Assembly: GCF_900478135.1 (NCBI RefSeq)
Contig: NZ_LS483470.1
Coordinates: forward strand, 3,706,001-3,770,000
Direction of reading: 5' to 3'
DNA: 64,000 nucleotides
From: Leminorella richardii
GTDB taxonomy: Bacteria; Pseudomonadota; Gammaproteobacteria; Enterobacterales; Enterobacteriaceae
Part shown: in pieces, positions 1 to 9,283 of the stretch
Numbering within the stretch: the stretch's first letter is position 1
How the letters are laid out: every line of letters begins with the position of its first letter
Notes under the pieces: model-generated
What the model was told of the DNA's origin: nothing
Database searches by the model: none
What the model saw: the letters and a program-made list of their open reading frames with translations, nothing else
Translations under genes and position numbers: made by a program

Positions 1-1707
1 GTTTCCGGCGCGGGTGCGGCGGCGATCGCCTGCCTAAACCTGCTGGTTGCCCTCGGAATGAAAAAAGAGCACATCACCGTGTGCGATTCCCGCGGCGTTA
101 TCTATCAGGGCCGCGATGAAAACATGGAAGAAAATAAGGCTCTGTACGCCGTAGTCGACAGTGGCAAGCGCTCGTTGGGCGAAGCCGTTGGCGGCAGCGA
201 TATCTTCCTCGGCTGCTCTGGTCCTCGCGTCCTGACGCAGGAGATGGTGAAAACCATGGCCGACAGCCCGCTAATCCTAGCGCTGGCTAACCCTGAGCCG
301 GAAATTCTGCCACCGCTGGCAAAAGAGGTTCGCCCGGACGCTATCGTCTGCACTGGCCGTTCGGACTATCCGAATCAGGTTAACAACGTGCTGTGCTTCC
401 CGTTCCTGTTCCGCGGCGCGCTGGACGTCGGTGCGACCGTCATCAACGAAGAGATGAAACTGGCTGCCGTACGCGCCATTGCTGATTTAGCCTTAGCTGA
501 GCAGAGCGACGTGGTCTCTTCTGCCTATGGCGATCAGGAGCTCTCTTTTGGCCCTGAATACCTGATCCCGAAACCGTTCGACCCGCGTCTTATCGTCAAG
601 ATCGCACCTGCCGTTGCTAAGGCGGCGATGGATTCCGGCGTTGCGACTCGCCCGATTAACGACTTCGGCGCCTACGTTGAGCACCTGACTCAGTTCATCT
701 ACAAGACCAACCTGTTTATGAAGCCCGTCTTCTCTCAGGCCAAGTCGACTCTTAAGCGCATCGTGTTCGCCGAGGGTGAAGAAGAGCGAGTGCTGCACGC
801 AACTCAGGAAGTGGTTTCTCAACATCTGGCCTTCCCGATCCTGATCGGTCGCCCCAGCGTAATTGAAATGCGCTTGAAAAAGCTTGGCCTACAGCTTCAG
901 ATCGGCAAAGACATCGAAGTGGTCAACAACGAGTCCGACCCTCGTTTTAACGAGTACTGGAGCGAATACCACCACATGATGAAGCGCAAAGGCGTTTCCC
1001 GCGAGGCGGCACGCCGCCGCATTATCAGCGACCCGACCCTTATCGGCGCGCTGATGGTCAAGCGCGGCGAGGCTGACGGGCTTATCTGTGGCGTTATCGG
1101 CAACTATCACGACCACTATGACGTTATTCAAACGATGTTCGGCTATCGCGACGGCACCTCAACCGCCGGTGCGATGAACGCGCTGCTGCTGCCCAGCGGC
1201 AACACCTTCATTGCCGACACCTATGTTAACGATGACCCAACGCCAGAACAGCTGTGCGACATTACGCTAATGGCGGCAGAAACCGTGCATCGCTTCGGCA
1301 TTGAGCCAAAAGTGGCGCTGCTGTCTCACTCCAGCTTCGGCACCTCTGACAGCCCAAGCGCAGTGAAAATGCGCCGCGTGCTGGAACTGGTAAAAGCCCG
1401 AGCGCCAGAGCTGGAAATCGACGGTGAAATGCACGGCGATGCTGCTCTGGTAGAAGCCATCCGCAGCGACCTGATGCCGGACAGCCCGCTGAAAGGCGCG
1501 GCCAACGTGCTTATCATGCCAAACATGGAATCTGCCCGTATCAGCTACAACCTGCTGCGCGTCTCCTCGTCCGAAGGCGTCACCGTCGGCCCAGTGCTGA
1601 TGGGGATTTCAAAGCCAGTTCACATTCTGACGCCGGTCGCCTCCGTGCGCCGCATCGTCAATATGGCAGCGCTGGCCGCGGCGGAAGCGCAGACTAAGCC
1701 GATTTAA
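1..1707 (+). CDS. maeB: NADP-dependent malic enzyme, C-terminal part (partial)
   Basis: The reading frame is open from the first base, so the gene begins upstream; about 568 residues are visible of a family length near 760. MaeB oxidatively decarboxylates malate to pyruvate and makes NADPH in the cytoplasm. The visible N-terminal third is the NAD(P)-binding malic-enzyme portion (GAGAAA glycine-rich motif at the very start, then GRSDYPNQVNN). From about residue 230 of the fragment (KRIVFAEGEEERVLHA) it is a phosphotransacetylase-like domain, the usual fusion in MaeB, which acts in acetyl-CoA regulation rather than catalysis. A hairpin terminator follows directly. The identification is secure; only the start is missing. 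Confidence 0.96.
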   Translation, partial: VSGAGAAAIACLNLLVALGMKKEHITVCDSRGVIYQGRDENMEENKALYAVVDSGKRSLGEAVGGSDIFLGCSGPRVLTQEMVKTMADSPLILALANPEPEILPPLAKEVRPDAIVCTGRSDYPNQVNNVLCFPFLFRGALDVGATVINEEMKLAAVRAIADLALAEQSDVVSSAYGDQELSFGPEYLIPKPFDPRLIVKIAPAVAKAAMDSGVATRPINDFGAYVEHLTQFIYKTNLFMKPVFSQAKSTLKRIVFAEGEEERVLHATQEVVSQHLAFPILIGRPSVIEMRLKKLGLQLQIGKDIEVVNNESDPRFNEYWSEYHHMMKRKGVSREAARRRIISDPTLIGALMVKRGEADGLICGVIGNYHDHYDVIQTMFGYRDGTSTAGAMNALLLPSGNTFIADTYVNDDPTPEQLCDITLMAAETVHRFGIEPKVALLSHSSFGTSDSPSAVKMRRVLELVKARAPELEIDGEMHGDAALVEAIRSDLMPDSPLKGAANVLIMPNMESARISYNLLRVSSSEGVTVGPVLMGISKPVHILTPVASVRRIVNMAALAAAEAQTKPI

Positions 1708-1730
1708 GCTTGACGGCGGTAATATACGAC

Positions 1731-1755
1731 AACGGCCCCGATTGGGGCCGTTTTC
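1731..1755 (+). terminator. Rho-independent terminator of maeB
   Basis: An 8-bp perfect stem (ACGGCCCC / GGGGCCGT) with a 4-base loop, followed by TTTT, lies 24 bases after the maeB stop. The convergent AbiEii-like gene ends at 1757, so the hairpin may serve both strands. Confidence 0.85.
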
Positions 1756-1756
1756 C

Positions 1757-2568
1757 TTAACTGCGATCTACAACGCCCGACCAGAAAGCATTCATGACTC
1801 GTTCGATTTCTGCCGAATTATCCGTAACAGACTGCCGTACGACGGCATCCGTCAGGCGTTCTTTATCAAGGGACATTAACTCCGCAAAAGAGCCCTCCTG
1901 GCTCATAGTCGCGACATCGTAGCCTAGCAGTGTCGCCCCCATTCGCACCGGATCCCAGCCCAGCCGTTCGCCTTCAACGGGAGATTCGTAAATTCTGTCG
2001 TTTTCGATAGCGCCGTATTCGCGAGCGATCTTGTAGAAATCGACGGCGTCCTTGGCGTTACCGCGCCCACGATCTCGCCAGGCAAACAGCTTTAACAAAG
2101 CGAGCCCCGGCAGGGAGCAAAACGGCAGCGTTTCTCCACTATTCAACCGCACCTGCACGGTATGCCCAAACGCCTCATCAAAGCCGTCTATGGACATAAT
2201 AACTTCATGGTCCGGCGGCCACCGAATTTGATTACCCTCAGCAAGAGCGCCAAAAGGAATGATATCCAATTCTGTCCCAGCCGCTATGATACGGTGGACA
2301 TTATCCCGAACGGCCAGCGCCCCCTCCACAAGGAAAGCATGTTTCAACTCATCGAACCGTTTCCAGCCATCGACAACAACGGCGATATCAACATCGCGAG
2401 TACGACGCCCGCGCTTCTAGCATGTACATGGTGAAGCAAAATTTCACGCGCCGTCGCGCCCGCAATAAAGAAAGAGATATTCTGCGCAGCGCAAATCCGC
2501 TTTATCAGACCCAACAGTTCTTCAATAGCCGAAGAGAGCGGATTCCTTAAGGTGGAGATATTTATCAT
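1757..2568 (-). pseudogene. AbiEii-like nucleotidyltransferase toxin, frameshifted
   Basis: Two overlapping minus-strand frames together make one AbiEii/DUF1814-type nucleotidyltransferase. The N-terminal part (2568 down to about 2410) carries FIAGATAREILLHH. The rest (from about 2415 to 1757) carries RRTRDVDIAVVVDGWKRFDEL, the metal-binding DVD motif, then LALLKLFAWRDRGRGNAKDAVD. The frames join only if one base is added near 2413-2418, giving about 270 residues, a normal family length. GAGG upstream supports the start at 2568. It overlaps the end of the AbiEi-like antitoxin gene by 47 bases, as expected for a coupled type IV toxin-antitoxin operon. As read, the toxin would be cut before its DxD motif and inactive; a sequencing error is an alternative. 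Confidence 0.8.
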
Positions 2569-3520
2569 TGATTATCCTCGCCGCTTCCCTGTTTCGGGCG
2601 TCTCCGCCGGCCAGCAGCTCCGCTACGCACAGCATCGCGCGGGCTTTATGGTTAATCACCAGCCGGCCCCAAAAACAGGTAACCAGTTGGAGTTTTCCAT
2701 CTGAAACAGGTTTTAGTCCCAATTCCTTTCGCCTCTGTAATAAAGGATAAGGCGTAAAGATCACTCCGCGTTCGGGTATCAGGTATCCTTCACTTAGCTC
2801 TGCGGCGGCTATCTCGCTGCTCCAATGCTCTCCAGACGCAGGCGTTATTTCATCCCACGACGTCGGCGCACCCAACGGAAGAAAATTCAGCTTCGGACGC
2901 AAAGCGGCGGCATAGTCCCTCAACCACTGCGCGAGCAATTCTTCCTCGTTCATCAAGCGCCGTCCACCCTCCGATTTGCGAAAATAGCGCTGCGCCGCAA
3001 GATAGGTGAAAGCCTTGTTGACCATGCCTAAAGAAATGCTGGCCTTCTCGGCTAAATCACGATAGGTATCGTTTAGGGTTTCAGGATGGGATAGCAGTAC
3101 AAAGAGGAGTTTCATCACCCCTTCGGCAAAGCGGCTGCTTGTCGCAACGGGTTTACTTTCACGTTTGCCCTCAACCAACAGGTACAGCCCCGGCGTCTGA
3201 ATTCGGGCATTTCCCGCGGTATCGATAAAATTAATCTGGTGGACGGCGCAATATTCCGCCAGCGCGGGCGTCAGTGAGTTACACACAAGTAACGTCGGAA
3301 GATCGGTTGAAATATGGGACATCTGCTCACTAGCCGCCATCAGAGACTCTTTACGGTGAACGCGCTTTACTTCCAGTGCGAAAGCCACTGCCTCACCGTT
3401 TGGAGCGACAAGCTTTCCCCATGCGTCGTGCGCGCAATAGCCGGAGCCAAGCTCATAGTGTAGCTGGAACCCCTTTGGCAAGTTTTCTACGGCATTAAGC
3501 AGCAGTGACTCTTCTTTCAT
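2522..3520 (-). CDS. AbiEi-type antitoxin, type IV toxin-antitoxin system
   Basis: This 332-residue protein looks like the AbiEi-family antitoxins that sit upstream of AbiEii/DUF1814 nucleotidyltransferases. The N-terminal half resembles a restriction-endonuclease-like fold (AFALEVKRVHRKESL, then LLVCNSLTPALAEYC). The middle has a winged-helix segment (YRDLAEKASISLGMVNKAFTYL, about residues 155-175). Family antitoxins act as autorepressors and neutralise the toxin. The toxin gene overlaps its 3' end by 47 bases. A palindrome and direct repeat just upstream (3540-3577) are well placed as its operator. Family call is good; activity in this strain is unknown because the toxin gene is frameshifted. 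Confidence 0.8.
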   Translation of the reverse strand: MKEESLLLNAVENLPKGFQLHYELGSGYCAHDAWGKLVAPNGEAVAFALEVKRVHRKESLMAASEQMSHISTDLPTLLVCNSLTPALAEYCAVHQINFIDTAGNARIQTPGLYLLVEGKRESKPVATSSRFAEGVMKLLFVLLSHPETLNDTYRDLAEKASISLGMVNKAFTYLAAQRYFRKSEGGRRLMNEEELLAQWLRDYAAALRPKLNFLPLGAPTSWDEITPASGEHWSSEIAAAELSEGYLIPERGVIFTPYPLLQRRKELGLKPVSDGKLQLVTCFWGRLVINHKARAMLCVAELLAGGDARNREAARIINDKYLHLKESALFGY

Positions 3521-3539
3521 TTGTTCACACCTTATATTC

Positions 3540-3577
3540 GTTCATGAATCATGAACAAAATTATTTTATGAACAAAA
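3540..3577. promoter_or_regulatory. Palindromic operator candidate upstream of the AbiE pair
   Basis: A perfect 17-bp palindrome (GTTCATGA-A-TCATGAAC) at 3540-3556 begins 20 bases upstream of the antitoxin start. Its right arm plus AAAA (ATGAACAAAA) recurs at 3568-3577, giving a direct repeat 17 bases apart. Spacing and position fit an autoregulatory operator for the AbiEi-like protein; binding is inferred. Confidence 0.6.
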
Positions 3578-3601
3578 GAGAGAAGACACAATTTATTTCA
3601 T

Positions 3602-3632
3602 TAGAAAACGTCGACGCCTTACGGCGCCGACG
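3602..3632 (-). terminator. Terminator of the dsdA operon
   Basis: Read on the minus strand after dsdA, ACGTCGGCGCC and GGCGTCGACGT form an 11-bp stem with one mismatch around GTAA, followed by TTTTCT. It sits about 23 bases beyond the dsdA stop. Confidence 0.7.
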
Positions 3633-3654
3633 TTAATAATCCTGCGAAGCTCGA

Positions 3655-5019
3655 TCAACTCCCCATCTCATCCGCTAAAAGCAGCCCCTTCCCCTTGCGG
3701 TAGTACTCCTCCCTGACCTCCACCGGCACCATGTTGCCACCGGTGGCCCATACCAGATGGGTGGCGTTTTCCATTGACGCAATTCCGTGTGTCGCTGCAT
3801 AGCGCTTACCGTTCTCACTGCTTTCCAGCAGGGAGACGCCACGGAATCCAGCTAGGGCGCTCGGTTCCAACTCGATGTTTTCCAGATCGACCAGCGCGGC
3901 AAGGTAGCGGTACATGCTCTCATCGGTCAGGGTATAAGAGCCGCTAATCAGGTTCTCTATCGTTTTACCGACAAAGCTTGACGCTCGGCCAACGGCCAGA
4001 CCGTCGGCGTCAGTTTTGTTGTCGATGCCGAAGTCCTGAACGCATACTTTGTCGTGATAGCCGGTCGCCAGCCCCAGCAGCATGCAGGGGGAGTGGGTCG
4101 GTTCGGCAAAGAAGCAGTGGGCGTGTTCGCCAAAAACCGCCTTCAGGCCGAACAGCACACCGCCTGGGCCACCGCCGACGCCGCAGGGAAGATAAACAAA
4201 CAGCGGATGTTCCTTATCTACCGTGACGCCGCGCGCATCAAACTGCTTCTTCAGCCTCAGCGCAGCCACCGTATAGCCAAGAAACAAAGACAGCGAGTTT
4301 TCATCGTCGACAAAGTGACACATCGGATCGCCCTGTGCCTCTTTACGCCCCGCTTCAACGGCCTTGCTGTAGTCGTCTGCGTACTCTTTGACCGTAACGC
4401 CCTTACTTCTGAGCATACTCTTCTTCCACAGCTTGGCGTCAGCCGACATGTGAACGGTGGTTTTAAAGCCTAGCTTTGCGCCCATAATGCCGATAGAAAG
4501 TCCCAGGTTGCCCGTTGAGCCTACTGCGATTGAATACTGTTCAAACAGGCTCTTGAACTCGTCGTCCGCCAGTCGGGCGTAGCTGTCGTCTAAAGAGAGC
4601 CTGCCGCTCTCCAGAGCAATGTCCTCTGCCAGTTTGAGCACCTCATAAATACCCCCTCTGGCCTTGATGGAACCGGAAATCGGCAGATGGCTATCGCATT
4701 TGAGAAGCAGCGCCCCCTGCACGTCTTGCCCCGTCTCTTTTGCCAGATAGCGAGTCATTTCAGTGAGCTCAACGATGGGAGATTCAATGATGCCACCGTG
4801 CTCGCCGGTTTCGGGGAAAACCCGTTCAAGATAGGGCGCAAACCGCACCAGTCGGCGAGATGCATCCAACATATCTTCCATCGTCACGGCCGAGCGCCGA
4901 AGGACCTCTTCGCACTCCCCTAACCTATCGTTTAGCCAAAACGTTTCTTTCAGCGCCATAAGCTCCCTGGTGATGGGAAACTCGTCATTCCACGCTTGCA
5001 GCGTTTTTCCTGCGATCAT
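3655..5019 (-). CDS. dsdA: D-serine ammonia-lyase
   Basis: DsdA converts D-serine to pyruvate and ammonia with pyridoxal phosphate in the cytoplasm. The 454-residue protein has the PLP lysine in SGSIKARGG (about residues 113-121), the substrate loop SIAVGSTGNLGLSIG (about 163-177) and the phosphate-binding glycine loop LPCGVGGGPGG. Length is slightly above the E. coli enzyme. It is the last gene of a three-gene operon, 41 bases after the permease. Together with the upstream deacylase it suggests that D-serine, or other D-amino acids released from N-acylated forms, is the substrate stream. A DsdC-like regulator is encoded divergently upstream of the operon. Confidence 0.95.
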   Translation of the reverse strand: MIAGKTLQAWNDEFPITRELMALKETFWLNDRLGECEEVLRRSAVTMEDMLDASRRLVRFAPYLERVFPETGEHGGIIESPIVELTEMTRYLAKETGQDVQGALLLKCDSHLPISGSIKARGGIYEVLKLAEDIALESGRLSLDDSYARLADDEFKSLFEQYSIAVGSTGNLGLSIGIMGAKLGFKTTVHMSADAKLWKKSMLRSKGVTVKEYADDYSKAVEAGRKEAQGDPMCHFVDDENSLSLFLGYTVAALRLKKQFDARGVTVDKEHPLFVYLPCGVGGGPGGVLFGLKAVFGEHAHCFFAEPTHSPCMLLGLATGYHDKVCVQDFGIDNKTDADGLAVGRASSFVGKTIENLISGSYTLTDESMYRYLAALVDLENIELEPSALAGFRGVSLLESSENGKRYAATHGIASMENATHLVWATGGNMVPVEVREEYYRKGKGLLLADEMGS

Positions 5020-5060
5020 TATTTACCTCGAAACCAGTGTATCTTTCCAAATAGCTCACG

Positions 5061-6434
5061 CTAAAACATGCCCGGAAGAATCCCGGAGAACGCCTGCAGT
5101 ATCAAGACGACGGTAAACGCCACAATACTGGCTAGCGTCGTGCTGTAAGTGGTGGCCGTAAAGGCTTCCTTTACTTCCAGCTGGTTATACTTGGCCGGAA
5201 GCCAGAAGGCGGCGTCGGTTGGCAGCGTCATCCCGACCGTGCCGCAGCAGATAGCCAGACCAACAATCACGGGTGAATAGCCCATAGAAACCGCCGCAGG
5301 CCCAACGATTGACACCACTGTCAACATCGCTACCGTCGCTGACCCTACCGCCGCGCGAATAATCATCGCCAGCAGGAACGCCAGCAGTACGATGGGCATA
5401 TTCCAGCTTGAAAGCAGCTCCACCAGCGCGTTGCCCAAACCGCTCTTTTGCAGAATCAGACCAAAGCAGCCGCCAGTACCGATCACCATCAGGATGTTGC
5501 CCAAGCGGTCGGAGGCCACGTCAACAAACTTCATGATGCTGGAGTTGGTGTTTTTAACGATGTACTTTCTCAGCACGATGGCCGACAGGATTAGCGCCAG
5601 AAACAGCGCGATGTTGTTGTTGCCGCAGAAGGTCAGCACGGTGTAGATCAGGCTGTCTTTCGGCAGCAGCCAGGTTGCAATAGAGCCTGCGATAATCAGC
5701 GCGATAGGGAACAGAATCAGTCCGAACGCCGTCATGGCGGACGGTTTTTCTGGGTCAGGCGCCAGCAGGTCGCTGTTGTTCATCAGCTCAGAGACTTCCT
5801 GACGATAGGCCGCTTTTTCTTCCGCCGTCAGCCGTGAGTTAATGAAGTTCCCATACTGCCAACCGCACAGCAGGCTGGCCGGTAGCGCAACAATCAGCCC
5901 GTAGGCAATAAACCAGCCAAGGTCGGCGCCGATTTGCGTGGCGACAGCCACTGGGCCAGGCGTCGGAGCCACCACGCAGTGGGTCAACAGCAGGCCGACG
6001 AACAGCGATGCGGCGTAAGCACTCTTCTTCTTGTTGGTCAGCTTTCTTAGCGAGTTAATCAGCGGCGACAGCATGATATAGCCAGAAGCGAAATACACCG
6101 GGATAGCGACGATAAAGCCCGCTAGGTTTAGCGCCAACAGGTCGTTTTTCTGACCAAATTTGCGCAGCAGCCCTTTGGCCATCTCTTCTGTTGCGCCCGA
6201 AGACGCCAGCATCTCACCAAAAATGCCGCCGAAGAGGATCACCAGCCCCAAACTGGCCATAGTGTTGCCAAAACCGGTTCCCAGATAGCCAAGCAGTTCT
6301 CCGGTTGGAATACCGCACAGCACCGCCATCATGATGGCGGAAACAAACAGGCCAATCGCCGGGCTGACCTTAAACTTAATAAGCATCAGCAGCAGGACAA
6401 CCATGACGGCCAAAAAGGCAGCTAAAACACTCAT
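5061..6434 (-). CDS. GntP-family permease, probable D-amino-acid importer
   Basis: A 457-residue hydrophobic protein of the gluconate:H+ symporter (GntP) family. About 12 membrane segments are apparent, with family blocks such as LLTHCVVAPTPGPVAVA (about 150-166) and AAVGSATVAMLTVVS (about 350-364). E. coli DsdX, the D-serine importer beside dsdA, belongs to the same family, but this sequence differs from DsdX along its whole length, so I leave the symbol blank. It lies between the deacylase (30-base gap) and dsdA (41-base gap). Import of D-serine or an N-acyl-D-amino acid is inferred from context; a gluconate-like acid is possible. Confidence 0.85.
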   Translation of the reverse strand: MSVLAAFLAVMVVLLLMLIKFKVSPAIGLFVSAIMMAVLCGIPTGELLGYLGTGFGNTMASLGLVILFGGIFGEMLASSGATEEMAKGLLRKFGQKNDLLALNLAGFIVAIPVYFASGYIMLSPLINSLRKLTNKKKSAYAASLFVGLLLTHCVVAPTPGPVAVATQIGADLGWFIAYGLIVALPASLLCGWQYGNFINSRLTAEEKAAYRQEVSELMNNSDLLAPDPEKPSAMTAFGLILFPIALIIAGSIATWLLPKDSLIYTVLTFCGNNNIALFLALILSAIVLRKYIVKNTNSSIMKFVDVASDRLGNILMVIGTGGCFGLILQKSGLGNALVELLSSWNMPIVLLAFLLAMIIRAAVGSATVAMLTVVSIVGPAAVSMGYSPVIVGLAICCGTVGMTLPTDAAFWLPAKYNQLEVKEAFTATTYSTTLASIVAFTVVLILQAFSGILPGMF

Positions 6435-6464
6435 TGAAACCTCCGTTTATCGTTTTTATTGTTA

Positions 6465-8087
6465 TTACGCGACGTTTGAAAAGTGCCTTAGAACCCTACC
6501 CGTATTGATGCCCGTCAGCTTTTTGTCGTGGTAGACAATCCCGCCGTTGACGATGACGTACTCAATACCGTCGGTCAGCTCGTTAGAGCAGGTGTAAGTC
6601 GCCCTGTCGTGCAGGTTTTCATAGTTGAATACCACCAGATCCGCGTCGTAACCCTCTCTAATAACGCCTTTTGTCGGCATTCCCAGACGCGCAGCCGGCA
6701 TGGAGGTCATCTTGCGAACAACCTCTTCCAGCGTCATGACGTGATTCTCTTTGTGGTAATAGCAAATGGCGCGTGGGCAGGTGCCGTAGGCTCGGGGGTG
6801 CCCCTTTTCGTCCAGCGCGCGGGTCAGGCCATCGCTGCCGATCACTGTGTGGGGAAACTGGGCGATCTCAAACACGTCTTCATCGCACATGCTGCTGTAC
6901 ACCGCGCTGCTGACGCCCTTGTTCTCCACCATGATGTCGAAAAACGTCTCGAACGGGTCTTGCCCCAGCTGTGCCGCATATTCCGCTACGGTTTTACCCA
7001 CTACGCCGGGCGTATTCGGCGATGAGGAAACGAACACGCCTTCCCAGCCGCCTGCATTGATGTAGTAGTTGTCGTATTCGGACGCGGGATCTTCCATTTC
7101 CTGACGGATTTTGGCGCGCATTGCCGGGTCTTCAAGGCGTTCAGCCATCTTCGCCACGCCTTCGGTAAAGTGCCAGGGCGGTATGCAGGCGTTCAGGTGG
7201 GTCATATTTCTCGGATAGGGATACTGATCGCAGGTGACCTGAACACCTTCATCAATCGCCCTCTGAATCACCGCCAGCGTCTGCTTTTGCATGCCCCAGT
7301 TAGCCTTGCCCAAAATTTTGTGGTGAGAGATGAACACCGGCACCCCCGCTCGACGGCCGATTTCAATGGTCTCTTCTACCGCTTTAACACTATCGTAGGA
7401 CTCGTTTCTCATGTGGGAAGCATAAATGCCGCCGTACGGCTTAATCACCTTCGCTAACTCAACGATTTCTTCGGTAGTGGCATAGCAGCAGGGCGTGTAA
7501 ATCAACCCGGTAGAAAAGCCCGCTGCGCCGTTTTCCATGGCCTCTTTCAGCAGGCTTTTCATGGTGTCCATCTCTTGTGCAGTCGGCTCGCGGTTATCAA
7601 ACCCCATAACGGCTATGCGCAGAGTACTGTGTCCGACGTAGCTTTTGATATTCGCGGTTTTAGGCGCCGCGTCGGCATACTCCAGATAGCGCGAGTAGCT
7701 CGTCCAGTTTGGCATGTCGTCGGGGAACTTCAGCGCACCGACTGACAGCTGCCCCTGAACCAGCTCCAGATGCGTCGGTACTACCGGTGCGGCCGATAGC
7801 CCACACTGGCCGCCGATCTCGGTCGTCACGCCCTGAGAGGTTTTACACAGCCGGGCGCACTCGTCGCCTAAAATGAGGTCGCCGTGGGAGTGGGCATCGA
7901 TAAAGCCGGGGCTGACGTAAAGCCCTTCGCCCTCAATCACCTTTTTCGCCGCTTCCGTACCGCTAACGCTGACTATCTTATCGCCGGACACCCCAACGCT
8001 TCCCCGATAGGCGGGTGCGCCGGTGCCGTCAACGACCATGACGTTCTTAATCAAGATATCGATCATGACATTTTTCTCCTGAGTCAA
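6465..8087 (-). CDS. N-acyl-D-amino-acid deacylase (D-aminoacylase)
   Basis: An amidohydrolase-superfamily protein of 540 residues. Family enzymes cleave N-acyl-D-amino acids to the free D-amino acid and a carboxylate, using zinc. Visible signatures are DAHSHGD (metal HxH, about residues 61-67), IGGQCGLSAAP, FSTGLIYTPCCYA, ASHMRNES (metal His), SHHKILGK, and DQYPYPRN. The final strand motif ADLVVFNYENLHDRATY is typical of D-aminoacylases. It is the first gene of the operon with the permease and dsdA, facing the dsdC-like gene across 251 bases. The family is clear; acyl and amino-acid specificity is not. Confidence 0.9.
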   Translation of the reverse strand: MTQEKNVMIDILIKNVMVVDGTGAPAYRGSVGVSGDKIVSVSGTEAAKKVIEGEGLYVSPGFIDAHSHGDLILGDECARLCKTSQGVTTEIGGQCGLSAAPVVPTHLELVQGQLSVGALKFPDDMPNWTSYSRYLEYADAAPKTANIKSYVGHSTLRIAVMGFDNREPTAQEMDTMKSLLKEAMENGAAGFSTGLIYTPCCYATTEEIVELAKVIKPYGGIYASHMRNESYDSVKAVEETIEIGRRAGVPVFISHHKILGKANWGMQKQTLAVIQRAIDEGVQVTCDQYPYPRNMTHLNACIPPWHFTEGVAKMAERLEDPAMRAKIRQEMEDPASEYDNYYINAGGWEGVFVSSSPNTPGVVGKTVAEYAAQLGQDPFETFFDIMVENKGVSSAVYSSMCDEDVFEIAQFPHTVIGSDGLTRALDEKGHPRAYGTCPRAICYYHKENHVMTLEEVVRKMTSMPAARLGMPTKGVIREGYDADLVVFNYENLHDRATYTCSNELTDGIEYVIVNGGIVYHDKKLTGINTGRVLRHFSNVA

Positions 8088-8218
8088 TGAGGCAGTGTCC
8101 TGCTGCAGTCAGGAACCGTTTAACAGCTAATCTTTCGAGTCATATTGGATAAAAAAAGTACTGGTGCTGACAAATGATAAAAACGGCCTTTCACATGAGC
8201 CAGATTAATTCAAATGGG

Positions 8219-8261
8219 TGATATCCATCATATAGTCGAGAAAATGGGATGATTGCATCAT
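8219..8261. promoter_or_regulatory. Candidate DsdC operator pair in the divergent promoter region
   Basis: Two related dyads lie between the deacylase operon and the dsdC-like gene: TGATATCCATCA at 8219-8230 and ATGATTGCATCAT at 8249-8261 (perfect 5-bp arms, 3-base centre). Both read TGAT...CATCA, and their centres are about 30 bases apart, near three helical turns, as often seen for LysR-family recognition and activation sites. Binding is inferred from position and symmetry. Confidence 0.5.
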
Positions 8262-8338
8262 TTGATTTCACACAAATAACTAGTTTTAGGAGTAATCTTT
8301 AGCGAAATCAGGTTCGCTTTATCGCAGGGGAAAACGCC

Positions 8339-9283
8339 GTGTACACCGAAGACCACTACCTTGTCGGCGGCAAGCGCCTAAGCAGCCACCAGCTGTCAAA
8401 ACTGCACACCTTTGAAGCCACGGCGCGCCACGGCTCGTTCGCGCTGGCGGCGGACGAGCTGGCTCTGACTCCCAGCGCCGTCAGCCACCGCATCAACGGG
8501 CTGGAGGAAGAGCTGGGATTTAAGCTTTTCCGCCGCTTCCACCGCCGCATCGAGCTTACGTCGGAAGGCCAGCGGGTTTACTGGTCGCTGAAGTCGTCTC
8601 TGGAGTCGCTTAATCAAGAGATCTTGGAGATAAAGAGCCGAGAGCTATCAGGCTGCCTGACGGTGTACTCTCGCCCCTCGATCGCGCAGTGCTGGCTGGT
8701 GCCCAAGCTGGCGCAGTTTAGCCAGCAGCATCCGGCCATCAGCCTAAACGTGCTGACCGGCAACGAAAACGTCAACTTTCAGGGATACGGTATCGATCTT
8801 GCAATCTACTTCGACGACAAGACGCCGGAAAGGCTGGTTTGCCGCCACCTGATGGATGAGTCGATCGTCCCCGTCTGTAGCCCGGAATACGCCGAGCGCT
8901 TCAATCTGGCGGGCAATCCCGTCGGCCTCCAGCGCTGCACGCTCCTGCACGACCGCCAGGCGTGGAGCTATGACTCCGACACGCACGAGTGGAACTCATG
9001 GGCCAGGCACTTTTCCATTCCGATCGATCCTCATCAACACAGCATCGGCTTTGACCGCTCCGATCTGGCGATTATCGCCGCCATCAGTCACGTCGGCGTC
9101 GCCATGGGGCGCAAGAAGCTGGTGGAAAAACGCATCGCCAAAGGCGAACTGATCGCTCCGTTCCCGGACATGGAGCTACTTTGCGCCCAGCGCTACTATG
9201 TCGCCACGCTGCCGGAGCGCCAAAGCCCGAAAGGCGAAGCGTTTATTCAGTGGCTGCTGTCGGCGGCGCAACCGGAGGTTTGA
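8339..9283 (+). CDS. dsdC: DsdC-like LysR-type activator of D-serine catabolism
   Basis: LysR-family regulator of 314 residues. The N-terminal helix-turn-helix covers about residues 20-80 (LSKLHTFEATARHGSFALAA, then LTPSAVSHRINGLEEELG). The effector domain contains SRPSIAQCWLVPKLAQF, VLTGNENVN and GIDLAIYFDD, which I recognise as very close to E. coli DsdC, the D-serine-responsive activator of dsdXA. The start is GTG at 8339 with AGGGGA about 8 bases upstream. It is divergent from the deacylase-permease-dsdA operon, the same logic as dsdC/dsdXA, here with an extra enzyme. Its 3' end overlaps the convergent lipoprotein gene by 41 bases. Confidence 0.9.
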   Translation: MYTEDHYLVGGKRLSSHQLSKLHTFEATARHGSFALAADELALTPSAVSHRINGLEEELGFKLFRRFHRRIELTSEGQRVYWSLKSSLESLNQEILEIKSRELSGCLTVYSRPSIAQCWLVPKLAQFSQQHPAISLNVLTGNENVNFQGYGIDLAIYFDDKTPERLVCRHLMDESIVPVCSPEYAERFNLAGNPVGLQRCTLLHDRQAWSYDSDTHEWNSWARHFSIPIDPHQHSIGFDRSDLAIIAAISHVGVAMGRKKLVEKRIAKGELIAPFPDMELLCAQRYYVATLPERQSPKGEAFIQWLLSAAQPEV

